From assembly GCA_963277665.1 (NCBI GenBank), contig OY728130.1, forward strand, positions 425,927,101-425,991,100: a DNA stretch of 64,000 nucleotides, read 5' to 3'. The stretch comes from Viscum album. Taxonomy: Eukaryota; Streptophyta; Magnoliopsida; Santalales; Viscaceae. Position 1 is the stretch's first letter. The number at the start of each line of letters is the position of its first letter. This document shows positions 12,853 to 26,410 of the stretch, in pieces. The position numbers and the translations under genes are program-made. The notes under the pieces are model-generated. The model searched no databases. It was not told the origin of the DNA and worked only from the letters and a program-made list of their open reading frames with translations.

Positions 12853-15838
12853 TGTAAAGAACCAGCCTGGGCTTCCATTGAGCCCAACACCCGACCCAAC
12901 TCACCCTAAAGACCAAAGGGAATTACCGATCCTCATGTGTTGGAAACTAATGCCTAGAAATAACTAGAATTAATTTGGTAATGATTTTACGCAAAACAAA
13001 GAAAAAATACTATGAGAATAATAAATACAGGATAAAAAATGAATAAATGATCTAAATAGGTCTTAACGAACCACTATAATCCAACCCATTTTAATGGATA
13101 AATATAATCCAAAAAATAAAAAGAATATAGCCATCTAGAATTGATAAAACACTAACTTAAAATAAAATAATAATGAAGCAACTTTATCTAATCCTGAACC
13201 ATCTTCATGCAACCTTCTATTTCTCACAACCACCCAACTCATCCCACATCACCCACGACGAATGAAACTAAAACCAACTGGGAACTTGAAACCAGAAATA
13301 AATAGGCATGAGATAAAAACCCTACTTTGTCACCACAACCCTATTAATCTAAGTAATATGTTTTATAAGTAAATTCAACAATTATAGTTTTAAAATAAAC
13401 TATAAATTAATGTTTTCATATATAACTCGTGGAAAACCAAAACAATTTCATAACCATCTTTCAAAAAACCTCTATTTTTTTCAAAAAATTTACACATGCA
13501 TTTTGGAAAAAAATATAATAGACATAGACTTTCTAGAACTCACAAATAATTAATATTTCCCCAAAAAACCTATTTTATTTTTTAAATAAAAATGGTTGTA
13601 TTAAATAATCTTACCAGCTGACTTCACTTCAAAACCGAAATACCCATTTTAGAAAACACTTTAAATCACCAAAAAGAGAGTTTTTAAATTCAAAATATAG
13701 TTTACAACAGATTTTAAATCTTATTTATCTTTGAAACAACAAAAAAACATGGTTCAAAGAAGAAACCATACATCACTAGGCACATAAAAATATTAAAAAA
13801 ATGAAGGTTCCATAAAAATGAAATCAAGGAAAATAATAGAATCAATCACTATATCAAACTACCATAAATAACTAACCAATCAAATAGTAAAGTGTTCCAT
13901 GTTACTAACCTAGTATCTCAAACATGTTAATCACATAACTATATAAGAGTATAACACTTGCGAACCAGCTACTGACATACACTGAAGTTTATATAACCTT
14001 ACATCCAATTATCCCACAAAATCATCATTATGAAGAGCAACCCCCACTTAGAATTTGCTTCTAGAATGACTAGTGGGAAACTAGGGGAAGGCAGACCAAC
14101 TAGAGGAACAAGCTAGGTCTTCCACTTAGTACTTGGTTTCCCATGACCAATAAAGAAAGTGAGGCATATGATCAACCAAGACAAGTCTAACACACAAGGG
14201 ATAACCACAACTACCTTCACCTTAGCACCCAATGATTAAAACCCCCATAATAAAGTGCACCTATGGAATAACAATCACATTTCCACATAAAGGGAGCATC
14301 ATGAATCTCATAGAGATCAATAACCTGTACAAGGGTAAAAAATAAGGGGTAATAAAGGGGTTTACTTTATAACAACCATTTTAAAGCCAAATTTCCAACT
14401 GGGCCTTTAATAGAAAAACACAACTTGGAATATTAATCCCTTTCACCATTCATGAAATACCATTTTTAAAACCATTTAGAAATGATGGAAATCATCCAAA
14501 TTGTTAAAATATTTCAAAAAAAACCCTTTAAAATAAAGGCCCATATCTTTGGAAACCAAAATGAGAAAAAAGAACATTCATCTTCAACAAACCATTTTAA
14601 AAGATCCACCATGGAATTTTACACAAATGGGGAAATCACACATGCATTTTAAATCATCATTTAAAACCCACCAAACACCTTAAGAAATCATTTTATAGTC
14701 AACAACTCAATTTAAAACCAAATTCCCATTAAAAAATTGTTTTTAATCTTTTAAAACTAAAAATAGGATAAAAATATAATGTTTACATGTAAAACTATTT
14801 CAAAATCCACATAGGCATTTCTCAAACACTTAACAAATTTAAACATTTCATTTAAAATATGAAAACATGGAATTCACATGAAAAAAACATTATGCCAATA
14901 GAAAAACACCATTAAATTATTTCAAATCAATTCAAATATATCATATATCTTAATAATTTCATTTAAAAAGAATTTATAAATCACGAAAAAATTATGAATT
15001 CCAATATGAAACAATTTCATTTAAACATATACCTTAAAGGGATGGGAATAAAGGTAAATCCCTTATGAACATGTCACATTTGATGGTGACCATACCCATA
15101 GGAGTAGAATCAGTGTCTAATAATCCTAGACAAACAAAACCACAATATTAGATCAACCTGTAACCATAAAATCAATACAAATGATACCTAAGGTTCATGG
15201 GGTAATATAAACCAAGATAAAATAGACAGGGAAGGGATGGAGAGGGAATAGGTGGAAGAAATACCTCAATAACTCTTGGAAATCACCAAAGGAGGGGTGA
15301 GAATAAAAATAAGGAGGTAGAGATCCTACTTATCTCCCAATGGTTGAATGACATGGTAGGGGATAAATAGAAATACAAACTATTTAAAATTGAAGAGGAA
15401 TAATTTGAAATAACACAAAAATTTAAGACATGGGAAATTTGAACGGTTTGGCAACATATTTTTCTAAACAGTGTGCCAACTATTCACTGGACACTTCCTA
15501 GGTAGAAACCGCCTCACACAGTTACCGTTGGGTGATACACAACTTGGAGAAACCATGTGCCTCACACCTAACCCACCCCAAGACCCTCACAGCTTTTGGG
15601 GTGTTCATCATGGTTTGAAAAACTATTCCAAATATGTGCTTAATGGATCTATCAAAATAAAATAACCAACCACACTAGAACCACAAAATTATTACTAACC
15701 ATGAACCATAACCACAATCCTCGCCAAAACTATCTAAAAACACAATGTTTTGGCCTAAAACCAACCTAAAATCAAAGACACTTAAGATAAGAGAAAATAA
15801 TACAAAATAAACAACACCATGAAATAGGAGGTGTCACA
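12853..15838 (-). repeat. 5' LTR of element C
   Basis: Begins TGTAAAG and ends GGTGTCACA on the plus strand, so both minus-strand LTR ends are of the TGT...ACA type. 2986 bp. See the 3' LTR for aligned segments. Confidence 0.75.
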
Positions 15839-15843
15839 CTTAA

Positions 15844-17460
15844 CTTTTTGAAACACCAAGAAAAGAGATACTAAAAATATCCCTTTTCATGTTATCCCAC
15901 CAAAAATATTATTTTATATCCCTATACATATTTTTAATTTTAGGATGAATAGAGAATTATTAATTATGAACTTCATCCATTAGATCATTCTTCAATTATA
16001 TTTTAAACAGGATACATAGTTGGTTCCTAAAATTTATCTTTACAACATGATCATGGTTGAGCTCAGGAACAATCCTCACCTTCTTATTTAATTCCACATC
16101 TTCCTTTTACACCTTATTAATCATCTCACGGATGAATGGTTGAAGATTCATCTAAGAAAGATAAGATCAGTCCCTTTTCCTCAGGATTTCAAGATCCAAC
16201 TTCTAAAAATCTATAAATATTGGGTCTCTTTCAATCATCATCATGGAGAAACTAGCATGATCTTACCAAATCAAAGCATAAACCACCTTCTTATCTTTCC
16301 CATGGTGTTAATGTATTGAATAGTCATAATCATTGATCAAATCCAATTATATTATCTGTATCATATTCAACTCTTTATATGTAAATATATAATTAATGAT
16401 TTTATGATCAAGATATATATCACACCTTTCACCATAATAATAATTACACTATATATTCAATGAAAAAAATTACCTCTACAAACTCCAAATCATGAGTTGG
16501 GTAATTTTGTTCAAGAATATTTAACTGGAGAGAGTTATATTCTATAACTATGTCATTCTTCACAAGGATTCATCCCAAAACCTTCTTCAATGCATCACTA
16601 TAGATCAAAAACCCTTATCCATTGAAAGGTAGTGTAAGCACATGTGCACTGAATAACCTTATATTCAATTATTTTAAATTATCATCACATTAATTGGTAC
16701 ATAATAACTTCACCCATTTCAAAGTCAACTTGGTGAGTTGGTAATATAGTTATGATAAATATCTCAAAAATCATCAGTTATATCCATCCAACCTAAAAAA
16801 ATTGTAGATATTAGTTACTGTGGCTGATCTAGGTTATTTCTCAATAACTTCTATCATTGAAGGATCCACCGATATAACCTTACATGAGATTATATGACCC
16901 AATAATTAGACTTTTTATAACCAAAATTATCACTTTGTAAATTTGGAATATATATTCTCCTTCCTTAGGGTCTTTAGTAAATTTCAAAAATGTTCTTCAT
17001 GCACTTACTTGCACTTTGAATATATAATAATTTCATCTATGAAGACTACCAAAAACTAATTAGGGTAATATATAAAGACTCCATTCATTAAATGCATTAA
17101 AATATAAGGATAATTGGTAAGTCCAAATGAAATTAATATAAATTAATAGTGAACATACATCATATGGAATCCTATCTTGGGTATATCCTCCTTCTAAACC
17201 CTTAACTGATAATATCCATATCAAAGATAAATCTTGAAAAAATACCATTCCCCTCATAATTTATCAAATAGATCATCGATATGTGGTAGTTTATATTTGT
17301 TCTTAATAATGATTTTGTGATGTTTTGAATAATCAATCCAAAGATGAAATGAGCCAACTTTCTTCTTAATAAAAAGAATAGGTGCACCACAAGGTAAAGT
17401 ATTAGGCCTAATGAATCCTATATATATATTATAATGGATTTTATTATTCAATTCCTACAA
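15844..17460 (-). pseudogene. Ty3/gypsy RT - RNase H - integrase relic
   Basis: Reading on the minus strand from 17460: an RT segment with [20 protein letters not shown] (compare GAPVLFVKKKDGS in intact elements) and [15 protein letters not shown], then near 17030-17060 a box reading VVFIDEIIIYSK, where the usual FIDD catalytic pair has become FIDE. RNase H remnants lie at about 16340-16620 (spaced matches to the HDLE and DHKSLKY regions). At 15844-16080 the integrase zinc region aligns with 37220-37420 of the Tekay-like element and stops at element C. Multiple stops and frameshifts; no product is possible. The downstream integrase core and chromodomain were not found. Confidence 0.75.
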
Positions 17461-17871
17461 CTTAATCAAGGATATTCTATATAGAGTCTTGAAAATTGTC
17501 CTATTTCCTGGTATGAGTTCTATTGAAAACTCGACTTTATAATTCAAGGGAAGACTAGAAAACTATTTTTTAAAGACCTCAACAATCCCCCAAACAATAG
17601 GAATACCCTCAATTTTTAGTTTCTCTACAACCATATAAGATAAATCTTACTCATGAATAGGTAGTAAAACTCATACAATTTAAATAATTTCCTTCAGGAG
17701 TTCACTTTCGTCCTCACATCAAAAGGATATTATGAAATTTCAAATATAACTTCCCTTCCTCAACAGTTTATATGAGATATATACTAAGAGATCCATTCCA
17801 TTCCAAAAATTACAAAAAAATTCCACTAAAGGAAGAATAAAAATATTTATAGGAAGCACATTACCATAAAA

Positions 17872-18087
17872 TTATATCGTATAGGTGCTATAAACTTGAG
17901 ATGCGATCATTCTACCATTAGGAATTTTGAATTTGTTCTCAACATATAATCTTTGAGGTTGTAATGATACACCCTTAGATAATTCATCTGATATAAAAGA
18001 GTGTGTAGAACCTGAATCAAATAAATCTTTTTCACTTATAGAGTTGATGATAGGTGTACCTTTCAATACATCACTAGAAACTTCCAC
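17872..18087 (-). pseudogene. Ty3/gypsy aspartic protease relic
   Basis: A 71-codon open stretch contains LFDSGSTHSFISDEL at about residues 22-36. DSG(S/A)T is the active-site signature of retroviral-type aspartic proteases, and here the catalytic Asp is kept. It lies between the gag/zinc-knuckle relic and the RT relic in the expected order. Confidence 0.8.
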
Positions 18088-18239
18088 TTTGGCTATAGTA
18101 ATTCCATATGTTTTTCCTTCTCCCCTTGGATTCTTCTATATTAAGTTTAATTTATTATTGGGAGAATTGGTTTAAATAATACCCCATATCATTATAGTTA
18201 AATCATTGGATAATAATGACTTCTTTATTTACTTTATAG

Positions 18240-19150
18240 TCCTTGGATTGATAAATCTTATCTCCACATTTTTTACAAACTCCCATTCATTTCAAGTGTT
18301 TTTAAGATGATTATTTCCACAATTTTTATAATATGTAAATTGATTTCTTATATTATTATTCTTTGATCTGTTCCTTTTTTAGTGGTTCATAATTGAAATC
18401 TTATTATCTTTACTTCCCTTGAATATATAGGGTATATAAAATTCCTTATCTATATTAGTGTAACTTGATACTCTATCATTGTTTGATAATTTTTTAGAAA
18501 CTAGTAGCCTTAGGAGGCTCAAATTATGCCCATTAAATAAATGAAAAATCTTGATTTCTAGATTACATATATAGTCTGAAGAATGCTTGGATAATATTGT
18601 AAAGTTATCCCCATACTCAGCCACACTTTCTTCTTCCTTTTTACTTAATGTTAGGAACTTACTCTCCATTTTAGAGTATTACTCTCAAGGGAATTATTTT
18701 TCAAAGAATACCACCTTAAAAATTATCTATTTCATTTTTTCCATTTCTTCATCCTATTTAGTGTTCTAAATCAATGACTATCATTGATAAATATAACATA
18801 TAAAATAATAAACTACTAGAATAACCTTTTCACTTTGATTAAATCACAATTCTAGTAATATCTTTTCAAGGGACTTAATCCATTACTCAGTTACCAACAG
18901 ATTAGTAGATCTTTTAAAACATGGAGGATTTTATTTCATTATAAAACCCACTATAGTTGAATCACACTGTGGAATTATAATTTTCTATATATGGGAAATT
19001 TTATGCATCATAACCTAAGTTATCTTACGTAATACAACAATGATCTTCTTAGTTCTAACAATAGATGTATTGGATTACTTAGCAGGGTAATCCCTATATT
19101 GTCTATATGTGTTGATTCCCTATTAGGTTCCTCCACTAAATAATGGAACA
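18240..19150 (-). pseudogene. Ty3/gypsy gag relic with zinc knuckle
   Basis: The open stretch 18379-18669 begins MESKFLTLSKKEEESVAEYG and fits the C-terminal part of the gag core (SVAEY-x-x-x-F). Downstream, VCKKCGDKIYQ and KNCGNNHLK (near 18250-18345) look like worn CCHC knuckles. Around 18890-18920 the sequence aligns with the gag N-terminal half of the Tekay-like element (near 40350-40400). Several stops interrupt the frame. Confidence 0.65.
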
Positions 19151-20022
19151 CACTATTTTTTATCATGATCATAATTCATATTTAGATGTAAGATAGAAAA
19201 TACTCTAATGTAAAAATTTATCAAATACTATTAGGCATTATCATAATTCTCATGTAGATATGTTCATTTAAAACATAGTTCCCAAAGTTTCTACTATACT
19301 TTAAATGATACCAAATATAAAAACCCCAAATCTAGAAACCCATAGATGGTGTCTAATTTATTACACTGGCTTAAGATACACGTGATCACATTCTAAAGGA
19401 CTGAATGTTTTAGTAGTATTTAAGAACTAGATACAGACATGTTTCCCTAATTACATTGGAAATATAAATTTTATAAAATAAGAAACACTATTTCATCTTT
19501 TATATTATTCATAAAATATTTATTTATATCCTAGGGAAAGGAAAACAAATAAAGCTTGAGATTAAATTATCAGTAAGAGTTATGTATAATGGAACCTATC
19601 AAGAATCAATATTTCATAATCAATCTGGAAAGGTAAATAACTAGAAAAAAATCTCATTTAATCAATAACTTGAGTACGAAATGAATCCATGGATAACATG
19701 AATGTAGTAATATAAGGGATAATAATAAATAAATTATCAATCAAGGAAATGATTGATATAAGAAATCATGATCTCAATCATCATGATATTTATACTGTCA
19801 AATTCTTGTTCCAAGATAAGTTAATTTATGGGTAGATATACGTCAGGAACCATTTAATTTGGCCAAATTATTTGTTTCATGAGACTTCTCTAAGCATCAA
19901 GGGGATATCTATAATCGTTCCCCTTCCATCCTTGCTTATCAAATGCATTCTTAAAATATTTAATGATAAATTTAATTCATAAAAAATATTCCATATCAAT
20001 AAATGTATCCATTGAGTAAAGA
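19151..20022. other. Probable gypsy leader / LTR B left portion
   Basis: No coding signal. By position it should hold the untranslated leader, PBS and left part of LTR B of the gypsy relic, but I cannot find a clear PBS. Confidence 0.3.
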
Positions 20023-20036
20023 ATATGGATTATCAA
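20023..20036. repeat. LINE target-site duplication, left copy
   Basis: ATATGGATTATCAA, repeated exactly at 21000-21013 (the first A of the right copy is shared with the poly-A tail). Fourteen bp, typical of L1 retrotransposition. Confidence 0.9.
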
Positions 20037-20953
20037 GTCATTTATGTAATCAGCACAGAGAGGATTCTGATCATCTCTTCTTGTCTTGTGCTACGGCCAC
20101 GGCTTTATGGAACTATATTTTTGAGCTTTTTAATTCTTCATGGTCCTTATCTGACCCGATTTGTTTGCTTTTGAAGAAATGTACTAAATATGGCGCCTCT
20201 CGTCAAGTCAAAAACATTTTTCTTGCAGCAGTGGCTGAACTTCTTCATGAAATATGGTATGCAAGAAATGATCTTATCCATAATAATCACTCTTTCAGTC
20301 TTAATGCAGGAAAAGCTCAAATTATCATTGCGATTCATGAAGCTGCATCAATTCAAAAAGATTGTTGTAGCAATCATATTGGAGACTTCGAGATCCTTAG
20401 ACGTATCCGTGTCCCGGGTATTTTCCCGAAGCTCAAGCAACCCTTTGAAGTTTTCTGGCAACCTCCGATGCCGGGTTGGATTAAAGTGAATGTCGACGAT
20501 GCCTCAAAAGGAAATCCTGGACCTGCTAGTTGTGGGGCCATTTACAGAGACTCTGATGACCACTGTCATGGTTGCTTTTACGGTGGTTGTGGGATCGCCT
20601 CTTCCATTGAAGCGGAGATGCTTGGAGTCATCCATGCTGATGATTTTGCGCTGCAAAGAGGTTGGCGTAAACTGTGGATTGAAAGTGATTCTACCACCAT
20701 TGTTCAAGCAATTTGGAACGGAGTCATTCATCTAGCCTGGCCTCTTACTATGCGCTGGATGAACTGCTTGAATTCGCTTCAGAAGATCGACTACATTGCT
20801 ACACATGCCTACCGTGAAGCAAATGCAGTTGCTGATGCCCTTGCCAATAAAGGTGTCCACCAGAACATGACTTGGCTGGATGCGCTGCCAGCTGATTTTC
20901 TTCACCTCTATGAAAGAGATTGTAATAAAATTCCTTCCTTTCGCTTCATGTAA
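20037..20953 (+). CDS. LINE ORF2 C-terminal part: zf-RVT and RNase H
   Basis: The frame is open from 20003, but the first eleven codons up to the target duplication are flanking DNA, so this is a truncated protein of about 305 residues with no native start. Near the N-terminus, CNQHREDSDHLFLSC is the zf-RVT C-H-H-C pattern that follows plant L1 reverse transcriptases. After a linker, PGWIKVNVDDASKGNPGP opens a plant RNase H domain. Likely catalytic residues are present: Asp of VNVD, Glu of EAEM, Asp of ESDS and Asp of VADALA. RNase H would remove RNA from the RNA/DNA hybrid during retrotransposition. Lacking endonuclease and RT, this copy cannot move. Ends at TAA, 20951-20953. Confidence 0.85.
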
Positions 20954-21000
20954 ACTTTTGTTTTCTTTTATTATGCATGGGTTCTTTTTTAAAAAAAAAA
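20037..21000 (+). mobile_element. 5'-truncated L1-type LINE
   Basis: A segment between 14-bp target duplications, containing only the end of ORF2, a ~35-bp 3' UTR and a 10-A tail (20991-21000). 5' truncation is normal for L1 insertions. It is more GC-balanced than its surroundings and has no stop in the coding part, so it is much younger than the neighbouring gypsy relics. It inserted into DNA assigned to LTR B or its leader. Confidence 0.9.
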
Positions 21001-21013
21001 TATGGATTATCAA
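21000..21013. repeat. LINE target-site duplication, right copy
   Basis: Matches 20023-20036 exactly, directly after the poly-A run. Confidence 0.9.
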
Positions 21014-22504
21014 TATTTCCCCAGTCAACATTGCAAATAAAAACACCATATTTATAAATGTTAAACAGTTTAAGTAAAGAGTATATCCATGATACAAATA
21101 ATATGGATATATTTGAGAAATTTAATTTCCAACTAAAAATTATCTTAATAATGTGAATGTTTTAAGAGAATTAAATTGACCAAAAAATTAATAAGATTTA
21201 CAAATTGACCATCAATTCATTATAAATATAAAATCAAGTCCATTTAATATTTAAGGGAAAATGGAATAAAAACCTTAAAATAATTTTTCATTAATACGTT
21301 TTACCTTTAAAACTATAGAAATCTTATAGAATATACTAAAATAGAATAAAACAATTTTGAAAGTGGGAAAATCTATTAATGATGTATACGTTAAAAACAT
21401 TTCTTTTGACTTTTTATAAAGAATGTTGAAAACAACCCTTTTATAAAGAATTATAAAGGTTACTTTTAAACCTTTTAAAAAAGTAAAAGATAACATATAA
21501 TTCCCTTAATAAATAATTTGAGTCAATAAAAAGGGATTCTTAATACATTTTTGTAAAATATATACATGGGAGAAATATATACCTGATCAAAATAGAAACA
21601 AGACTATCTTTTCTTTCAAAAAATCCATTGCTTAATTTAAGTTAAAAAGTAAGGTAAAGTTATAAAAAAACAAGGAAACTCTTTAAATATCTATAGTATA
21701 ATAATATTTATGGATTATATAAAGGATATCATGTAATATTCCTTTAATTAAAATAAGATAAATCCTCAAAAAATTAGATTATAAAATCTAATATTACCTC
21801 TTAGGTTACTTTGAAACTATACCTCCTTGAAAAGGTAAGAATGAATTGAAAATTTTAACACCATAAATAAATTTATATTCATACTAAACACATGAAATGG
21901 GTAGTGTATATACCACATAAAAATAAATAGTTTCATAATATAAAATATATCTTAATAGAGTGGAAATTGAGGAAAAATCTCTTAAAAAGAACATATAATC
22001 TAAGTGATAATTAATCAATGAAGTGTCCATGTGTAAAAAATGTAAATCCAAAAAAAAATGTTTAAATAAAATATAATACAACCAATGTTAATATCATAAA
22101 AAATTATGGAATTACATAGTCAACGAAGTAGAAGTATAACCCAATGAATAGAAATTAAGTTATGAAACCCCTTACCTGAAGTTCAACTTTCATTATAAGT
22201 GATTTTAAACACATGTATAATATATTAATATATATTATAATTAATCAAATGAAATATATAACTATATATAATATCATATATGATCTATTTATAACATTCC
22301 ATCACACGATTGTTAAACATATTTTATTATTATCATTGTTTTGTGTGTTAATTGCTTTGTTTTTCATGAGAATTTTGGATTTGTAGTTTAACTACATATA
22401 ATTTGATTATTGTTCCATAACATAAATAATTATAATAATTATATAAATATAATATATATTCATTATATAAATATTTATTGTTATCCAAAAAAGGTAGGGA
22501 TTGA

Positions 22505-22935
22505 AAAATGAATTACATCATTCATGAAGATGGTACCCGTACATATGCAAGAATGTTGTTTTCACTTTTAGATGGATCAAATGAAATGAAGTTAAATAAT
22601 AATTCAAAAATAAATAATCATAATTATATAATATATATCAAATATATTCATTAAATCTATATTTATTACCATCCATGTAAATCATAAACAAAAAACGAAT
22701 CACATTTTTTCGCGGAGGTGGTAGTGCACATGTATGCATGAGTGATATTATAATTCTCCAATGAATTGGTAAATAAGAAGGTATATATGGTATTATAATT
22801 CATTTTTTTATAAATATAATATATATTAATTAGTTTAATTTTTATAACCATCACAATAAATTGGGGATGAAAAATGAATTTCACTGTTATGTGGAGACGG
22901 TAAGCTGTAGGTATGCGTGAGCGATGTTTTATCTT
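22505..22935. repeat. Three ~180-bp tandem units (LTR B)
   Basis: Cores near 22530-22560, 22710-22750 and 22875-22925 (for example GTGGAGACGG, then GTAGGTATGCGTGAGCGATG) are diverged copies of the CpG-rich core in LTR A (318-330, 503-515). Confidence 0.7.
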
Positions 22936-23260
22936 TTCATATAATGAAAAAGAGGTGGAAAATGGTACCATAATCATTATAAAATATATTTATATTTATT
23001 ATACTATATTTATTATTTTATTATGGGTAAAAAATATTTATAGGAAGTATAAGAATAAATAAACTTTAAAGAGTCGCTAAAGGTGATTACCTCTTATTTG
23101 ATAGGCTTCCTTTGGATATCTTAATTTTGACCCTTGTAATGGTATTTTAATAAGACCATAACCCCTAATTATTGTATAGGTAAGTGGATAAGATAATTTA
23201 TTAGGTCTTTTTTGAGATAAATGTCTTAGAGTGGTGCAAAGAAAATATAGAAGAGGTTTC

Positions 23261-23270
23261 CTTTTATAAG
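23261..23270 (-). promoter_or_regulatory. TATA box of LTR B
   Basis: Minus strand CTTATAAAAGGAAACC, aligned with the TATA box of LTR A. Confidence 0.5.
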
Positions 23271-24504
23271 AGAGGGGAGTTGCATTCTTATAAATTCAAT
23301 AAGTATTAAATTAATATAACTTTTTTCATGTAAAAATGGATCAAAGTCGATATAATTTTAGGATAAGGTGAGGATGAGTTGAAATAATCTCATATAATAA
23401 AAATCGGACAAGTTTAACTGATGGTTTCACCCTTATCTCTTTATTTTAACCCCCTTTAACCCTTTTGACAATTTCTACGATAACAAAGTTTTTTACGATA
23501 TAGAAGCCTTGAAAGTTACCATAAAAGTAAAATTGGACCATAAATGGATAATATATGAAATCTTATAACACATATTATCCACTTTTTCCTAGTTTAATAT
23601 TTTATGATATTTAAATAGTTTAGTAAATTATTATTTTCACAAAATATCATTAATATCATTTTTGAAAATATTTATTTAATTTCTCTTTAAAAACGTAATA
23701 AAAATATGAAATTTAAATATAATCCTTTAAAAAATCACTAATATGTTACATTTTTCTATATTTTTTTTATAATACAATAATTTATCCAAATTTTATTACT
23801 TTTGATATTTTTAAAATTATTTATTTTATATTTCTATTAATTGAATAAATATTATGTTGGTGTTGCATAAGAATTTAAAGATTTTATTCAATTAATTAAA
23901 AAATTACCATGATAAAAAAAATTCAGTTATATTTCAAATAAAAATTTATAACTAAACATTAGTTATTTTAATCCCTATCAAAAAATATAATATGTATTAA
24001 AATAAAGAGAGTGACATTTTTGACTGTATCCTTTACTTGAATATTATAAAAGAAAAGATAAAATATAAGTCAAAAAAGATCATATTTTTGAGGTTTAAAT
24101 GATTATGTATAAAATATTCTCATCTAATGAAATAAATTCATGTTTTGGATATATTTTTATGCCTTATCATATCATTTTTAACATTAATTATCTGATTTAC
24201 CCTTAACCGAGATGATAAATTTTACCATGGTTACTATTCCTAGTAACTAAAAATAAAAGGAATATATTTACCAAATTTTAACATCCTTTTTAAAAATCTA
24301 GAATCAATTTTATAAAATTATATTCTTATAATATTCAAAAATTAATTTAAAAATAAAACTACAAAATGTGATGAAAAATGGTTTTCCAGAAAAATGCATT
24401 TTAAGCCTAAAAATAGAATTCTATAAATATTATATAAAATGATGATCTTAGTGTAAATAAAATGGATCTTATATCACTTTTATATAAAATCCAAAATAGA
24501 GTAG

Positions 24505-26394
24505 TGAAGGAACCCAGGGCGCAACAGAAGTGTGAAATAGGTACAATTTAAAATTTTGGGTCTTTATTCATGTTAAAAACACAGAATCCACAAAACACCT
24601 TGCCTGATTTCTTTAAGGATCACGTGTTATTCAATTTAAGAGTGATAAATAAAATCAATTTAAATATTAAATTATGTCTATTTTATTTGACGTATTCGGT
24701 TTGATTCACCCACCTTTGATGCGTCATGGCTCAAAGATGCCAAACTAGAAATACTATAGATCATCCACACATGCTCCAAAATTCCAGGATCATCAATATA
24801 CATCTCCCATGTGCTATCATGGGAAATAAAATAGCTTTAGGATGTCCCTTTGATCACCCGAAGAGAAAAAACTCGACTGAAAAAGTGGGACCGATCCGAC
24901 CTTGTTCTTCCTTTGGAATATCTTTCTTAGAAGTTAAGAGGAAATGAGATAAGAATTTCTCTCACTAAATTCATAAAAATGGTGTATATTACAATTAAAG
25001 AGGATAAAATGATCTTTTATACTTAGTTTATACTTTCTCAAATTTCATTTTGGTCCCTATAAAGTAATAACTTTCATTTTAGACCTTTATACACTTGTAT
25101 GACTTAATAAAATTGTCCTAAATATCAAAAATATTTAATCACTCATTCATAAAACTATAAAATGTAATGTGATAAATTAAAAACCATTAAATTATACCTT
25201 AAGATCTCTAAATATTTTAACTAACCTTGATCATAAAATGTTCATTTGCAAAATTATATTTTTATCGTATTCACATTTATGATCAAATAAATTGAGAATA
25301 ACTTGAAAAAAATAAATTAAATCATAATTATTATAAACTTGAATAATATATTTGATTGAGTTTTACCTATGGTCGATCATACTCAGATGGTCACTGGCCC
25401 CATCATGTGTATCCCACTTCTTCCTAAACTCGTATTCATTAGAATATGTGAAACTTGTGGATAAACTTTGCGTGTGACCCTCTAGGTCCCTATGTCAATA
25501 GTAGTGATTCCAACCCACAAACCAAGATCAGAGTCTAACAACCCATAATTTCCCCTGAGGAGATAAAGAATTTCATACTTATGAATTCTTCCCATGAACA
25601 CTTATTTCATAATATAGTCTAATTTTCTCACGATATATCATAATGTAGGAAGCACACTTGTGTCATAATCCTTTTATTGCTTTATATATTTCATGACCTT
25701 TTTGAATGAACATACCTTCTTTTAACATGGATATGGATTTATGAAGGTACTACCATTCTAGTCAACCCAGGCCCATGAGATATCTCTTCCTCAACTTAGA
25801 AGAGAAAAAATATATCTTTATCATTAAACCAATTCCATACCACGAATGACACACCCAATACAAACTACCTCACCACAATTTCATTATCATGGTTCTCACC
25901 TTTCATAAAAGTACTTGATCAAATGGAACACACTGATAATGATGTCAAGTCTTGAGACCAATACACATGTTCATAGATAAGAACTACTATTGACACCCGA
26001 AACATGTGGTGTTCCTATTGGTGGGTCTGTTCTAATGATATCACAATTAGAGGCCATCGAGTGCCAAATTCATGAGAATAAGTCTCAATTCTTATGATAC
26101 TCTAGTTACTGATATTCAGACATCATATGTGTCCTTTCAGTAAGATGTATCTAGATCGGAGGAAATATTCTTATGATTACTATCATAGTATCTCGAGGTT
26201 CTCATTATAGATAGAAACTAATATAAAATTTTTATATGACATGTAATCTAAGGAAATTACCATGTAAATAGTGGATGAAGAAATATCAACACTATTATGG
26301 TAATAATGAACAAATTTATATATCAAACCATATACATGTAATGGTAATATAAAGTTTCATTAAAGTTGTGTATATGGAAACAACTATCACAACA
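24505..26394 (-). mobile_element. Copia-like family B, outer left (3') LTR
   Basis: 1890 bp; aligns with 45765-47655 (1891 bp) and, with an internal rearrangement, 56258-57510. On the minus strand it starts TGTTGTGATAGTTG at 26394 and ends GTTCCTTCA at 24505. A polypurine tract follows on the interior side, so this is the 3' LTR of a minus-strand element. Confidence 0.8.
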
Positions 26395-26410
26395 CTCCCA
26401 CATGCACAAG
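26395..26410 (-). other. Polypurine tract, family B copy I
   Basis: Minus strand CTTGTGCATGTGGGAG directly before TGTTGTGATAG. GTGGGAG before a TGTTG LTR start is the usual arrangement in plant Ty1/copia elements, which is the basis for the superfamily call. Confidence 0.5.

Larger units (their letters stand above)
7257..15838 (-). mobile_element. LTR element 'C', full length but short interior
   Basis: Two ~3.0-kb direct repeats (7257-10262 and 12853-15838) flank a 2.6-kb interior, with a polypurine tract beside the left LTR and a PBS beside the right LTR. That order makes it a minus-strand element. Flanks CTTGG (7252-7256) and CTTAA (15839-15843) look like a worn 5-bp target duplication. 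The interior is too short for gag-pol, so this is a non-autonomous or internally deleted element; a gag-like fragment suggests Ty3/gypsy descent. Its right edge lies inside the integrase region of the gypsy relic at 15844. Confidence 0.75.
21014..24504 (-). mobile_element. LTR 'B', main part (left edge uncertain)
   Basis: Related to LTR A: same TATA context (CTTATAAAAGG), same 180-190-bp repeat downstream of it, and related words in the leader (AAAGTCGATATAATTTTAGG here, AAAATCGG..GGTAAAGTGGGGATG in A). It is cut at 24504 by the copia-like block; the missing end reappears at 57511-57784. The left edge is not resolved; it could start as far left as about 19500, which would put the LINE inside it. 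Confidence 0.6.

Noticed and set aside
20147..21097. Other-frame ORFs over the LINE (20147-20338, 20190-20489, 20490-20735, 20504-20731, 20732-21097)
   Set aside because: Shadows of the real RNase H frame.
24726..24947. 73-codon plus-strand ORF
   Set aside because: Within the copia-like LTR; aligned copies at 45985 and 56465 do not keep the frame.
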